The notes under the pieces were generated by a model that had not been told where the DNA came from, ran no database searches, and saw only the letters and a list, made by a program, of their open reading frames with translations. The position numbers and the translations under genes are program-made. Source: Candidatus Saganbacteria bacterium (GTDB lineage Bacteria > Margulisbacteria > WOR-1 > O2-12-FULL-45-9). Taken from it: 40,212 bases of DNA. Shown here one piece after another: positions 32,670-40,212 of the stretch. The stretch is from positions 1 through 40,212 of the forward strand of contig JABMSE010000136.1 of the NCBI GenBank assembly GCA_013204645.1, read 5' to 3'. How positions within the stretch are numbered: the stretch's first letter is position 1; every line of letters starts with the position of its first letter.

Positions 32670-33376
32670 TACCGCGCTCCTCTATTATCACTGTGCATCA
32701 CCTCATATTTCATCTCCGCAATTTTCCAATCATCTTCGTTATCAATATCCTGGACCTCAGATCCAGGAACTTCTATTGCCACCATATTAGGTGACAATAT
32801 TTTGCTGTTTTTCAAGAAAGCTTTGACCTTGAACCAATAATATTGACCGGCATCGTGATACGCTGGCGGTAAATCTTGTGATCTAACAGAAAGATTTTCA
32901 GGCATGATCATTTCTACCCTTTCATTCTCGATCTTTAAAGCCCGTTGGATCGGATAGGCATATCTCACAACAGCTAGGGCCGCATCCGCATTACTTTCCT
33001 GTAAAAGCCGGTAACCTTTCTTCAGCTTATCAGCTGAAATAAAAGGGGCCGTCGGATAAATTGAGCAACAACATTCAAATTCTTGACCACGCTTTTTATA
33101 TTCAACAAGCACTTCTTCAATAACCTCAGCAGTTGTGGCAAAATCATTTGAAGTTTTTTCTGATCTAAGGAAAGGCACTTTAGCACCTAATTTCCCGGCA
33201 ATTTCGGCAATTTCCGCATCGTCCGTAGAAACCATGACTTCTGCAAAACAACCTGATTCCAGGGCTGCTTCTATTGAATATTTAATAATTGGGAACCCTA
33301 AAAAATCCTTTATATTTTTACGGGGAATCCTTTTGCTTCCTCCCCTAGCAGGGATAATAGCTAAAGCTTTACTCAT
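32669..33376 (-). CDS. pseF: Pseudaminic acid cytidylyltransferase (PseF-like)
   Basis: 235 residues. The CTP loop IPARGGSKRIPRKNI, GFPIIKYSIEAALES, VSTDDAEIAEIAGKLGAKVPFLR, SIYPTAPF and especially RSQDLPPAYHDAGQYYW are typical of PseF, which makes CMP-pseudaminic acid. The other Pse genes (pseB, C, H, G, I) are not in this window and would have to lie to the right or elsewhere. It overlaps the membrane protein gene by 8 bases and the large transferase gene by one base. Confidence 0.88.
   Translation of the reverse strand: MSKALAIIPARGGSKRIPRKNIKDFLGFPIIKYSIEAALESGCFAEVMVSTDDAEIAEIAGKLGAKVPFLRSEKTSNDFATTAEVIEEVLVEYKKRGQEFECCCSIYPTAPFISADKLKKGYRLLQESNADAALAVVRYAYPIQRALKIENERVEMIMPENLSVRSQDLPPAYHDAGQYYWFKVKAFLKNSKILSPNMVAIEVPGSEVQDIDNEDDWKIAEMKYEVMHSDNRGAR
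32694..32752 (-). repeat. Copy B of the 59-base repeat, native pseF 3' end
   Basis: Encodes the VQDIDNEDDWKIAEMKYEVM tail at the expected position of a PseF protein, so this is the likely source copy. Its partner is at 28929-28987, about 3.8 kb away in the same orientation. Confidence 0.85.
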
Positions 33377-35486
33377 ACTTTTTTATCTCTCCACTTTCCG
33401 CATTTAAAAGAATAAGCTGGGAAAACCCTTTCTCGCGCACTTTTGAAAGAAGATTGCCAATTTTTCTATCAGCTGCAGTTTGTGGCTTTTTGCGCAATTG
33501 ATAAAGATTAAACCCATACTCACGGTAATAAACATTTTCTAATAGCGGTACGCCGTCAATCATAGCCATCCCAGTTAAAGCTGGGACTAAAAAAGGAAGA
33601 CCTTTTTGCTTTGCTAAAGTTGTCCAAAACAGCGTATCCTTATGAGAAACAAAAACTAATGATCTTCTTTTTTCTTCTAAAGGCAACCCATTCAGCTTTC
33701 TTAATGCCTGCAGTAAAGGATAGCGCTTATTATTCTCCATTGCTTTTTGCAGTTTATCAGCAGAATAAAGCGAAGCGATTGACTTGCTCCCACTAACAGA
33801 TTCAGTTTCAGACAATATCGCAATGCGTATATCAATATTATCTCGCAAAATACGATAGGTAAAGGCAAAAACATTAAACAACATAGCAACTACAAAAGGC
33901 AAAACAACGAAAATCAGAGCGATCTTCAATACAATATTAATTCGGATGTTCTTGGGCCAAAATATTGGCAAGTATGCTAATAATAATATTGCGGCAATTA
34001 CTCCCTGGTAATCAGAAAAATATCCTGCGCCACCACTGGGTAGAAAGATCAAAGCTCCCGGCAAAAACCCCACAAAGCAAAGGACTACAAGTGTTTCAAC
34101 GTCAATTAATTTGTTTTGCAAAAACTGACTTCTTAGTTTATCCCACGTATCAATGCCCGCTCTGTATAAACGCAGAATAATAAATACAAATGCGATAAAA
34201 TAATATAGCAAGAAATAGAATGGCAATATATAAAATTGCTTGCCCCGAATATTGTCGAATAAACTAATGGAAATTGTAGCACCACTAGGATTATAAACAA
34301 ATAATATTTTTGAAATCAACAGAAAAATAACCCCAAAAACAAGTAGCGATGCAATAAAACCAATGGCAAATATTATTTTCTTATATAATTTGAGCCGCAA
34401 GAAGAGATAGGCCGCCAAAACAATTATTAGAATTCCAACCGATATCTTTGACCAAGTTATTAACCCAATCAAAAACGGCACAATTAAAATCAAAAACAGC
34501 TTGTCTTTTACTCTTAACTTCGCCGCTGGCCCTCTACCCCAAAAATCTATACAAAGGGCCATTAATAACAAAGAAAATATGATTGCTAAAGTGTAAGATT
34601 CACTGGCGTATCTTGCCACAACACTAGATCCTAACCAACCGTAAACAACTTTCGGTAAAAAGCCAATTTGCGTAATAAGAAAAATACCCCAAAATTTAAA
34701 GTCTAGCTGAAAATTATCTTTTATGCCTTGAGGCAAAATATGTTTTCGGATATCTAAGGCCAGGAATAACATCGATTGAATAAAAAGTGGAATAAATATG
34801 ATTGGGAATCCTATTTGATAAAAGGTTAAGAGTGGTATTCGCAATAAAAATGAGAGCTGGGCAAATATCCAGTGACTGCCAAAATGGTACCCAATATAAG
34901 GTATGCCATTGAGGCCGGTTGAAGCTATATTAAAAATTTTAAGCATACCGGCAAGCGCACTATGAAAAAGCGGGTCGATCTGTCCTTGGCCAATAAGGAT
35001 CCCTTCAATAAAAAGAGGCCCCATATGCACAGACCAAAACATTGTAATAAGCCATAAAGAATAAACTAATAATATTACCAAAATCATTAATGATTGACGC
35101 AATGAAACATTCAGTATAAATTCTTTAAGGCTCAGAAGGAAAAAGACGGCCCCTATCACAACAAATAATAACAAGGTATTAATACCAAGAAAAGCTACGC
35201 CAAGGCCAGCGACAACAACAAGAATCAAGCCGGACAATGAAACACAGGCATCACTGTTTAGCCATGATTCCTTTAAATTAATACCAATAAACTGTCTAAA
35301 ACGGCGGATATTATCAGGCAGTAATAAAATAAACCAGCTAAGAAATACTATATTTAGCAGGGAAACCAAAGAAGTTCCTCCGCTATTATCAAATCCCAAC
35401 CTAAAGAAATAAAAGGCGATCGGCCAAAGCATAGCCACTACAGCTGTAAAAACAGAAACGATATTTTTTGCTCGTGAATATGACAT
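33369..35486 (-). CDS. Polytopic membrane protein, candidate GT-C transferase or polysaccharide polymerase
   Basis: 705 residues from the ATG at 35486 (MSYSRAKN), which has AAGAGG 8 bases upstream; the track's longer start lies inside the radical SAM gene. Roughly fourteen hydrophobic segments fill residues 8-540 (for example LVSLLNIVFLSWFILLLP, SVGILIIVLAAYLFL). The first large loop holds QGQIDPLFHSALAGM, an acidic/histidine loop like those of GT-C enzymes. The last 150 residues are soluble (RSLVFVSHKDTLFW) and probably periplasmic. I do not recognise the family firmly. An O-antigen polymerase-like or GT-C transfer role in glycan assembly is plausible. Confidence 0.75.
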   Translation of the reverse strand: MSYSRAKNIVSVFTAVVAMLWPIAFYFFRLGFDNSGGTSLVSLLNIVFLSWFILLLPDNIRRFRQFIGINLKESWLNSDACVSLSGLILVVVAGLGVAFLGINTLLLFVVIGAVFFLLSLKEFILNVSLRQSLMILVILLVYSLWLITMFWSVHMGPLFIEGILIGQGQIDPLFHSALAGMLKIFNIASTGLNGIPYIGYHFGSHWIFAQLSFLLRIPLLTFYQIGFPIIFIPLFIQSMLFLALDIRKHILPQGIKDNFQLDFKFWGIFLITQIGFLPKVVYGWLGSSVVARYASESYTLAIIFSLLLMALCIDFWGRGPAAKLRVKDKLFLILIVPFLIGLITWSKISVGILIIVLAAYLFLRLKLYKKIIFAIGFIASLLVFGVIFLLISKILFVYNPSGATISISLFDNIRGKQFYILPFYFLLYYFIAFVFIILRLYRAGIDTWDKLRSQFLQNKLIDVETLVVLCFVGFLPGALIFLPSGGAGYFSDYQGVIAAILLLAYLPIFWPKNIRINIVLKIALIFVVLPFVVAMLFNVFAFTYRILRDNIDIRIAILSETESVSGSKSIASLYSADKLQKAMENNKRYPLLQALRKLNGLPLEEKRRSLVFVSHKDTLFWTTLAKQKGLPFLVPALTGMAMIDGVPLLENVYYREYGFNLYQLRKKPQTAADRKIGNLLSKVREKGFSQLILLNAESGEIKKYE

Positions 35487-35491
35487 AAACT

Positions 35492-36955
35492 CTACCTCTT
35501 TTCCTTTTTCGACGTCATCCAATATGTTGTAGCCAACCATACATGCTTAAGAATCATTACTGGACTTCTGGGATAAGCCCCGGGAAATATCCTTGAACTT
35601 AGCAAATATGAAACGAAAAATGAATTAAAAAATGAATAAAATCCAGTTAAATTGAATTTGACTAATAATCTCAGCAAAGGATTGCACCATCCGGGCAAGA
35701 AACAAAAAAATGTACCCAAGTAAGCAAGCCTTAGTTGAATGTCCTTTTCATCGTCGCTATAACAATTTAGGACAGATTTGCTTCTGTAAAAATCAAACGT
35801 ATCATTGGTAGAGTCAACTAATCCTTGTTCTTTTGCGAAATCTGAAAGGGTCGTGCCAGGATAAGGTGAAAACACCCCAAAAGTAGGTACGGAAATCTTT
35901 AGCTTTTTTGCAAATTCAACCGTTTTAAAATCGTCTTCAAGAGAGGTCCCGGGTATTCCCAGCATTGAATTCCCAAAAACCCCTAATTTATATTTTCTTG
36001 CCAGTTCAAATGATTTTATAACAAGTTCATCACTTAGATTTCGCTTTAAAATCTCATTCCTAACACGTTCACTCCCGGATTCAAGCGACATGCCAACAGA
36101 TACACAACCAGCATCTGACAATATTTTGGCCGCTTCTTCCGTCAAGGTATTAGATCTCATAAGACAATAAAAAGGCAGCCCTATCTCTTGTTTGTAACGT
36201 TCTGCAAACTCTAAAAACCAATTGTCAACCCTATGAATAAATGTGTCATCACCAAATCTAATAATCTTTACTGGCTGATAATATTTAACAACATGCTTAA
36301 GCTCCTCAATCACACTATCAACAGATCTTCTTCTAAGCAGCGGCCCAGTCCCCTTAAACATTTCGTTATAGGCATGATTAAAACAATAGGTGCATTTATA
36401 GGGACAACCCCGAGAAGTTAAAATGCTTCTTATACCAACTGATCTAAAATCAGGAGCTGCTTCATATAATAGGTCTCTATCGAGAAAGGGAAGTACATCT
36501 AGGTCCTTGACCATTTCTTTTTCACAAGAATCACAACCCCTAGCCAGTACGTTGGGAATATTTCTCAAGCTCTCCCCACAAGATACCTTGTCGACAATTC
36601 TAACTATTGCATTATCCGCTTCACCAATACAAATGGCATCTAAATCCATTGTATTTAATACTTCTTGAAAATAGGTTGGATGTGGCCCCCCCATAATTCT
36701 AACTATTTTTTTCTTGCTATTTACAATGTATGCCTTAGCGGCCTTATCGTTTTCCTCAAAGATATGAGCATCTGGTGACATAACACTATAAGCTATAATA
36801 TCGGGTTGAAATTCTTCAATATCCTTCATAAGCATGCCATTTTTCAATATTGAAAGTTTAGTCTGACCTCCCTGCTGTTTTACAATCGCAGACAACTGCA
36901 TCACCCCAAGGGGTTCACTATAAAATATTTGAGATACCACAAATAATACTTTCAT
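35492..36955 (-). CDS. B12-binding-domain-type radical SAM protein
   Basis: 487 residues. The N-terminal 130 residues look like a cobalamin-binding domain (GVMQLSAIVKQQGG, DIIAYSVMSPD, IMGGPHPTYFQEVL), though the DxHxxG cobalt-ligand motif is not evident. The radical SAM core has the [4Fe-4S] motif TSRGCPYKCTYC near residue 190, with IRFGDDTFI and MSLESGSERV after it. A hydrophobic C-terminus (FYSFFNSFFVSYLLS) suggests membrane association. Members methylate or rearrange unactivated carbons on lipids and sugars. AGGAGA precedes the start. The substrate is unknown. Confidence 0.9.
   Translation of the reverse strand: MKVLFVVSQIFYSEPLGVMQLSAIVKQQGGQTKLSILKNGMLMKDIEEFQPDIIAYSVMSPDAHIFEENDKAAKAYIVNSKKKIVRIMGGPHPTYFQEVLNTMDLDAICIGEADNAIVRIVDKVSCGESLRNIPNVLARGCDSCEKEMVKDLDVLPFLDRDLLYEAAPDFRSVGIRSILTSRGCPYKCTYCFNHAYNEMFKGTGPLLRRRSVDSVIEELKHVVKYYQPVKIIRFGDDTFIHRVDNWFLEFAERYKQEIGLPFYCLMRSNTLTEEAAKILSDAGCVSVGMSLESGSERVRNEILKRNLSDELVIKSFELARKYKLGVFGNSMLGIPGTSLEDDFKTVEFAKKLKISVPTFGVFSPYPGTTLSDFAKEQGLVDSTNDTFDFYRSKSVLNCYSDDEKDIQLRLAYLGTFFCFLPGWCNPLLRLLVKFNLTGFYSFFNSFFVSYLLSSRIFPGAYPRSPVMILKHVWLATTYWMTSKKEKR
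35495..35500 (-). promoter_or_regulatory. Ribosome binding site deciding the membrane protein start
   Basis: AAGAGG lies 8 bases before the ATG at 35486, right at the end of the radical SAM gene, and supports the 705-residue form. Confidence 0.5.
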
Positions 36956-36975
36956 TGCTATACTAATTTTCTCTC

Positions 36976-38139
36976 CTATTCCAAGACCAAAGATTTTTCC
37001 CTTGTACCATGTCCCAACAATTTCTTTAAATGCGCAATAATATAATCCTGTTCTCCTCTGGTTAAGGTATTATAGAAAGGTAATCTTAATATGCGGGCAG
37101 CAAGATCTTCGGTTATCGGCAAATCTCCGGCCTGATAGCCCATTTTTTTTCCCATGGGCGAAGTATGTAACGGGAGATAATGAAAAATAGCCAGGATTCC
37201 CGCTTTTTTTAGCTCGTACATTATCCTATCTCTTTCAGAAGCAGAAGGAAGAATAATATAAAACATATGATAATTTGGGCTCCTGTCCGAAGGAATATAA
37301 GGCAACCTTAGTTGCCCTCTCTCTGCATGTTCGGCTAGGTTCTCGGAGTAATATTCAAAGATATTTCTCCTTATTTCTTGAATTTTTTCCCGGCACTCAA
37401 ACTGAGCATACAAATAAGCAGCCAAAAGATCCGAAGGCAAATAAGAAGAGCCAATATCAACCCAGGTATATTTATCAACCTCTCCTCTAAAAAATTTGCT
37501 CCGATTGGTTCCTTTTTCACGTATTATTTCCGCCCGCTCAATCAATTGTTCATCATTTATCAAAATGGCTCCACCTTCACCACAACTATAATTTTTGGTT
37601 TCATGAAAACTGTAAGCGCCCAAATGACCAATGGCCCCCAAATATTTGTCCTTATACTTTGCATTTACTCCCTGGGCGGCATCTTCAATAACAAAAAGAC
37701 CATATTGGTGGGCAATTTTCATAATTGTATCCATCTCGCACCCCACCCCAGCATAATGCACCGGACAAATAGCTTTTGTCTTTTTCGTAATTTTTGAAAT
37801 AATTTGTTTTTCATCTAGATTTAGGGTATCGGGACGAATATCCACGAATACCGGCTTAACTCCTCGCAAATAAAATGCATTTGCCGTTGAAACAAAAGTA
37901 TACGAAGGAACAATTACCTCATCTCCGGCCGAAAGATTAAACAACAAAAATCCCATTTCTAGCGCATGGGTGCAGGAGGTAGTAAGCAAGACCTTTTTTA
38001 TTCCAAATTTCTCTTCCATAAACTCGTGGCATTTGGCAGTAAACACTCCATCTCCGGAGATTTTTAGATTTCCAACCGCTTCTTTTGCATACTGCAGTTC
38101 ATTACCCAATAAACTTGGTTTATTAAAAGGGATATTCAT
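36976..38139 (-). CDS. wecE: dTDP-4-amino-4,6-dideoxygalactose transaminase
   Basis: 387 residues, matching WecE/RffA throughout: IPFNKPSLLGNELQY, SGDGVFTAKCHEFM, LLTTSCTHALEMGFLLF, GDEVIVPSYTFVSTANAF, VHYAGVGCEMDTIM, VIEDAAQGV, the PLP-lysine block SFHETKNYSCGEGGA, REKGTNRSKFFRGEVDKYTW and IFHYLPLHTSP. It converts dTDP-4-keto-6-deoxyglucose to dTDP-Fuc4N using glutamate. With the WecD-like gene nearby this gives dTDP-Fuc4NAc. The dTDP-glucose genes rmlA and rmlB are not in the window. Confidence 0.93.
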   Translation of the reverse strand: MNIPFNKPSLLGNELQYAKEAVGNLKISGDGVFTAKCHEFMEEKFGIKKVLLTTSCTHALEMGFLLFNLSAGDEVIVPSYTFVSTANAFYLRGVKPVFVDIRPDTLNLDEKQIISKITKKTKAICPVHYAGVGCEMDTIMKIAHQYGLFVIEDAAQGVNAKYKDKYLGAIGHLGAYSFHETKNYSCGEGGAILINDEQLIERAEIIREKGTNRSKFFRGEVDKYTWVDIGSSYLPSDLLAAYLYAQFECREKIQEIRRNIFEYYSENLAEHAERGQLRLPYIPSDRSPNYHMFYIILPSASERDRIMYELKKAGILAIFHYLPLHTSPMGKKMGYQAGDLPITEDLAARILRLPFYNTLTRGEQDYIIAHLKKLLGHGTREKSLVLE

Positions 38140-38744
38140 TGTCTACACTCCATAATAATATGAGTATACGGGATACGTAAAAGATCGTGGCGAATATGAA
38201 CCTTAACGTCAGGAAATATTTTAGACGCAATATTTAGATAATCTGACTCCGTCCGCACATTCAGACCTCGATCTTTTGATAATATATATTTAGCTACTCT
38301 AGACTGTCCTTCTATATAGCAGCCATCGTGAGTTACTAATCTTCCAGATGGTTTCATTACTGCTCGAGCAAGCTCAAAAAGCTGAATTGCCTCATCATCA
38401 CTCAGATGATGGATTATCCCATTGGCTAAAATGAGATCAAACCTTTCAAGCATTTGAACTGCCTGTTTGCTCACCTTTTTGCACGCAAAACTACCACGGG
38501 TCCCAAATCTTTTTATGGCTGCATCAATATATTTCGGGTCTGCGTCAAAACCATAATAATCAACATGGGACAAACATTCCAAAATATCACCAGGCCCACA
38601 ACCAATATCTAATATCTTGTCATTTTTTTGTGGCCGAACATATTCTCTTATATATACAGAATAAAAATACCTACGGCCTATTATATGGTCAAATAACCTA
38701 TAGATGTTTGGAATGGCCAATATTTTTCGTATATCAAATATCAT
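38136..38744 (-). CDS. Class I SAM-dependent methyltransferase
   Basis: 202 residues with motif I ILDIGCGPGDILECL around 45-59, DYYGFDADPKYIDAA, FDLILANGIIHHLSDDEA and KPSGRLVTHDG. It sits between the WecD-like and WecE genes, so O- or N-methylation of the Fuc4N unit, or of a neighbouring sugar, is possible. ATGA overlap with wecE. Confidence 0.85.
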   Translation of the reverse strand: MIFDIRKILAIPNIYRLFDHIIGRRYFYSVYIREYVRPQKNDKILDIGCGPGDILECLSHVDYYGFDADPKYIDAAIKRFGTRGSFACKKVSKQAVQMLERFDLILANGIIHHLSDDEAIQLFELARAVMKPSGRLVTHDGCYIEGQSRVAKYILSKDRGLNVRTESDYLNIASKIFPDVKVHIRHDLLRIPYTHIIMECRQ

Positions 38745-38769
38745 CTATCTACACCGCCTAACTTTATTA

Positions 38770-38798
38770 ATTATAGGTTGCCTATCCAAAAGTGATAA
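38770..38798 (-). promoter_or_regulatory. Weak candidate internal promoter
   Basis: TTATCA, 17 bases, TATAAT on the minus strand, ahead of the methyltransferase start at 38744. The -10 overlaps the stop codon of the upstream gene, where CTATAA is common by chance, and there is no extended -10. Confidence 0.2.
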
Positions 38799-39526
38799 AT
38801 ATTTTCCGTTTTTTTCTTCCTAAAACCACAATTTTCATAAAGCCTACAAGCCGCAATATTTTGAGCCTGGGTTGCTACCTGGGCCTTCCGGTATCCTTCA
38901 GAAATAAACCAAGACTGTGCAAACCTAATTAAGGCTTTACCTATTCCCTTCCCTCTCATTTCCTCGGCAACAGAAACCAGCCCGATCTCCCCAAATTCTA
39001 TCCCACCCCCCACAGTAACCATTCCAACGATGCGTTTACCAACCTCGTAAACAAAAACATTCTTTGCTATCATCTTATTTGTAGATCTCATGATCCAAGT
39101 TTTATATAATTTCTTAAATAGCTCATCGGGAAAAGCAGGATCCACTTTAAAGCGCGAATAATGGCCACTCTGAATCGCAAGATCTTCTAATTCCACATTC
39201 GGTGAATCAAAAAGATATTCACTTATCTCATTTGTTCTCGGAATAGATTTATTTAAATGTTTGGAAAAATCAATTTCAAATATTATCTTTTCGCAAACTA
39301 AGATCCCACCCAATCTTTTTGCGGCCTCTTGCGACTCAAAATCATTGGGGTCTGATGCCCAATACACCAAAGAAATATTCTTTTTCTTCATAGTTGCAAT
39401 ATTTTCCTTAAGTGATTTTAGCAATATCTTTTCTGGAATTACTTTTGCTACAGTAAAACCAAATAAATCGGTATCCCAATCTAGAATTTGATAACTTTTA
39501 TTGTTTCCCAAAACTGCTTGTTTCAT
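38771..39526 (-). CDS. wecD: GNAT acetyltransferase, WecD-like (dTDP-fucosamine acetyltransferase)
   Basis: 251 residues. The start YQILDWDTDLFGFTVAKV, the middle SGHYSRFKVDP and YKTWI, the acetyl-CoA loop RGKGIGKALI and the end VATQAQNIAACRLYENCGFRKK plus YHFW follow the WecD/RffC layout. It would acetylate the 4-amino group of dTDP-Fuc4N with acetyl-CoA. wecE lies two genes downstream, which supports this. The protein is somewhat longer than E. coli WecD (224 residues), and other 4-amino sugars are possible. Confidence 0.8.
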   Translation of the reverse strand: MKQAVLGNNKSYQILDWDTDLFGFTVAKVIPEKILLKSLKENIATMKKKNISLVYWASDPNDFESQEAAKRLGGILVCEKIIFEIDFSKHLNKSIPRTNEISEYLFDSPNVELEDLAIQSGHYSRFKVDPAFPDELFKKLYKTWIMRSTNKMIAKNVFVYEVGKRIVGMVTVGGGIEFGEIGLVSVAEEMRGKGIGKALIRFAQSWFISEGYRKAQVATQAQNIAACRLYENCGFRKKKTENIYHFWIGNL

Positions 39527-39531
39527 GTTAT

Positions 39532-40212
39532 TTAATCAACCAATTCCTCGCTTACAAAAAACTGCGGCTTACTATTAATATTTAGGTTGATACGACCCAC
39601 ATACTCTCCAATTAATCCAAGCATCAAGAGTTGTATTCCTGCAAAAAACGTCACCGCCATTACAATGGTGGTGAAACCGGAAATTGTAATCCCAATAAAA
39701 ATATTTGCTCCAAAGTAAATCAATGCCATGAAAAACCCTACCATAGAAAAAAGTAACCCTAACCACGATGCTAATTGAAGAGGAAAGGTGGAAAAATTTG
39801 TGAGTAGATTCATTCCAAGGACCAACAATTTTCGAAAAGAATAACCAGACTTCCCACACTTTCTTTCGCTATGATTAATCTTGACATAACCGATATTGTC
39901 CGAAAACCAAGCAATTAGTCCATCAATATAAGTAAAACCCTTATTGTATCCACAGATTGCCCCCACAATGGGATATTTAATTATGCGCAAAGAAGTAACT
40001 TCTCCCTTAACCCCCAAGGCTCTTTGATAAATTAATTGAACAAATCTAGAGCCTAAGTTTCTAAAGGCTTTATGCTTTTTCTCACTATACAAACCATAAA
40101 CAACATCATACCCTTTATCTATTTGTCCAATTAATTTCTCAATTTCTTCCGGTGGATGCTGCAAATCATCGTCAATTGTAATCACATACTCGCCCCTGGG
40201 ATAATTGAATCC
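39532..40212 (-). CDS. GT2 glycosyltransferase with C-terminal membrane helices (ArnC/GtrB/DPM1-like), 5' end cut by the window
   Basis: The frame is open to the right edge (GFNYPRGEY before the track's start), so the N-terminus lies outside; 226 residues are visible. ITIDDDLQHPPEEI is the metal-binding DxD block of polyprenyl-phosphate sugar synthases, and VYGLYSEKKHKAFRNLGSRF is typical of the subgroup. Two C-terminal membrane helices (LGLLFSMVGFFMALIYFG, FTTIVMAVTFFAGIQLLMLGLIGEYVGR) end the protein. It probably moves a sugar, perhaps Fuc4NAc, to a polyprenyl carrier on the inner face of the membrane. It lies 5 bases before the WecD-like gene. Confidence 0.88.
   Translation of the reverse strand, partial: GFNYPRGEYVITIDDDLQHPPEEIEKLIGQIDKGYDVVYGLYSEKKHKAFRNLGSRFVQLIYQRALGVKGEVTSLRIIKYPIVGAICGYNKGFTYIDGLIAWFSDNIGYVKINHSERKCGKSGYSFRKLLVLGMNLLTNFSTFPLQLASWLGLLFSMVGFFMALIYFGANIFIGITISGFTTIVMAVTFFAGIQLLMLGLIGEYVGRINLNINSKPQFFVSEELVD

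Noticed and set aside
32669-33376. A complete pseudaminic acid pathway
   Set aside because: Only the PseF-like gene is present; the NeuB homologue in the window is of the Neu/Leg type.
37378-37797. 139-residue plus-strand ORF
   Set aside because: Shadow of the strongly supported wecE gene; no RBS and no recognisable protein features.
1-40212. CRISPR arrays, tRNA or rRNA genes, insertion sequences or attachment sites
   Set aside because: I saw no repeat-spacer pattern, no transposase or integrase ORF and no gap large enough for RNA genes; the only direct repeat found is the pseF tail copy.

Overview
This is one dense surface-polysaccharide (O-antigen, capsule or S-layer/flagellar glycan type) locus. 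Every credible gene lies on the minus strand, so transcription runs from the right edge of the window to the left. Genes abut or overlap by 1 to 50 bases (many ATGA overlaps), there is no gap over about 50 bases, and I see no tRNA, rRNA, CRISPR array, transposase or integrase. Base composition is AT-leaning. A KdsB homologue, an ABC flippase-like exporter and many acidic-sugar enzymes suggest a Gram-negative-type (diderm) bacterium, probably an uncultured lineage. The Leptospira-like style of the large transferases is suggestive only, and I cannot name the phylum.

Layout in transcription order. (1) 40.2-33.4 kb: a polyprenyl-phosphate-sugar type GT2 (cut by the edge), a WecD-like acetyltransferase, a small methyltransferase, WecE aminotransferase (together a dTDP-Fuc4NAc route), a B12-binding-type radical SAM protein and a polytopic membrane protein (GT-C or polymerase candidate). 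(2) 33.4-28.3 kb: PseF-like CMP-pseudaminate synthetase, two very large putative transferases and a GmhA-like SIS isomerase. (3) 28.3-20.0 kb: Gfo/Idh oxidoreductase, a second cytidylyltransferase, a hexapeptide acetyltransferase, a GT2-cytidylyltransferase fusion, an Ldh-family dehydrogenase, an ABC exporter, a PIG-L deacetylase and an SDR epimerase. (4) 20.0-17.5 kb: DegT aminotransferase, WbqC-like protein, methyltransferase. (5) 17.5-6.2 kb: a near-complete legionaminic/sialic-type nonulosonate set (hydrolysing 2-epimerase, acyltransferase, NeuB synthase, aminotransferase, 4,6-dehydratase, CMP-transferase, large transferase). (6) 6.2-0 kb: methyltransferase, KdsB, another large transferase, D-2-hydroxyacid dehydrogenase, cyclase-family hydrolase, and a GT2 that runs into an alcohol-dehydrogenase-like domain at the left edge.

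The most unusual part is inside block 5. Between the 4,6-dehydratase and the CMP-transferase sit three closely coupled genes: a fused E1alpha-E1beta 2-oxoacid dehydrogenase, an E2 lipoyl acyltransferase with a C-terminal Cys4 tail and an altered catalytic motif, and a single protein joining an acyl carrier protein, a holo-ACP synthase-type phosphopantetheinyl transferase and a membrane anchor. No E3 is present. I propose, as inference, a dedicated relay (2-oxoacid to lipoyl-E2 to carrier protein) that supplies an acyl group for a nonulosonic acid.

Other notable points are repeated pairing of a CMP-sugar synthetase with a very large putative transferase, a copy of the pseF 3' end fused onto the end of a transferase gene, and two related GT2 heads fused to different enzyme domains.
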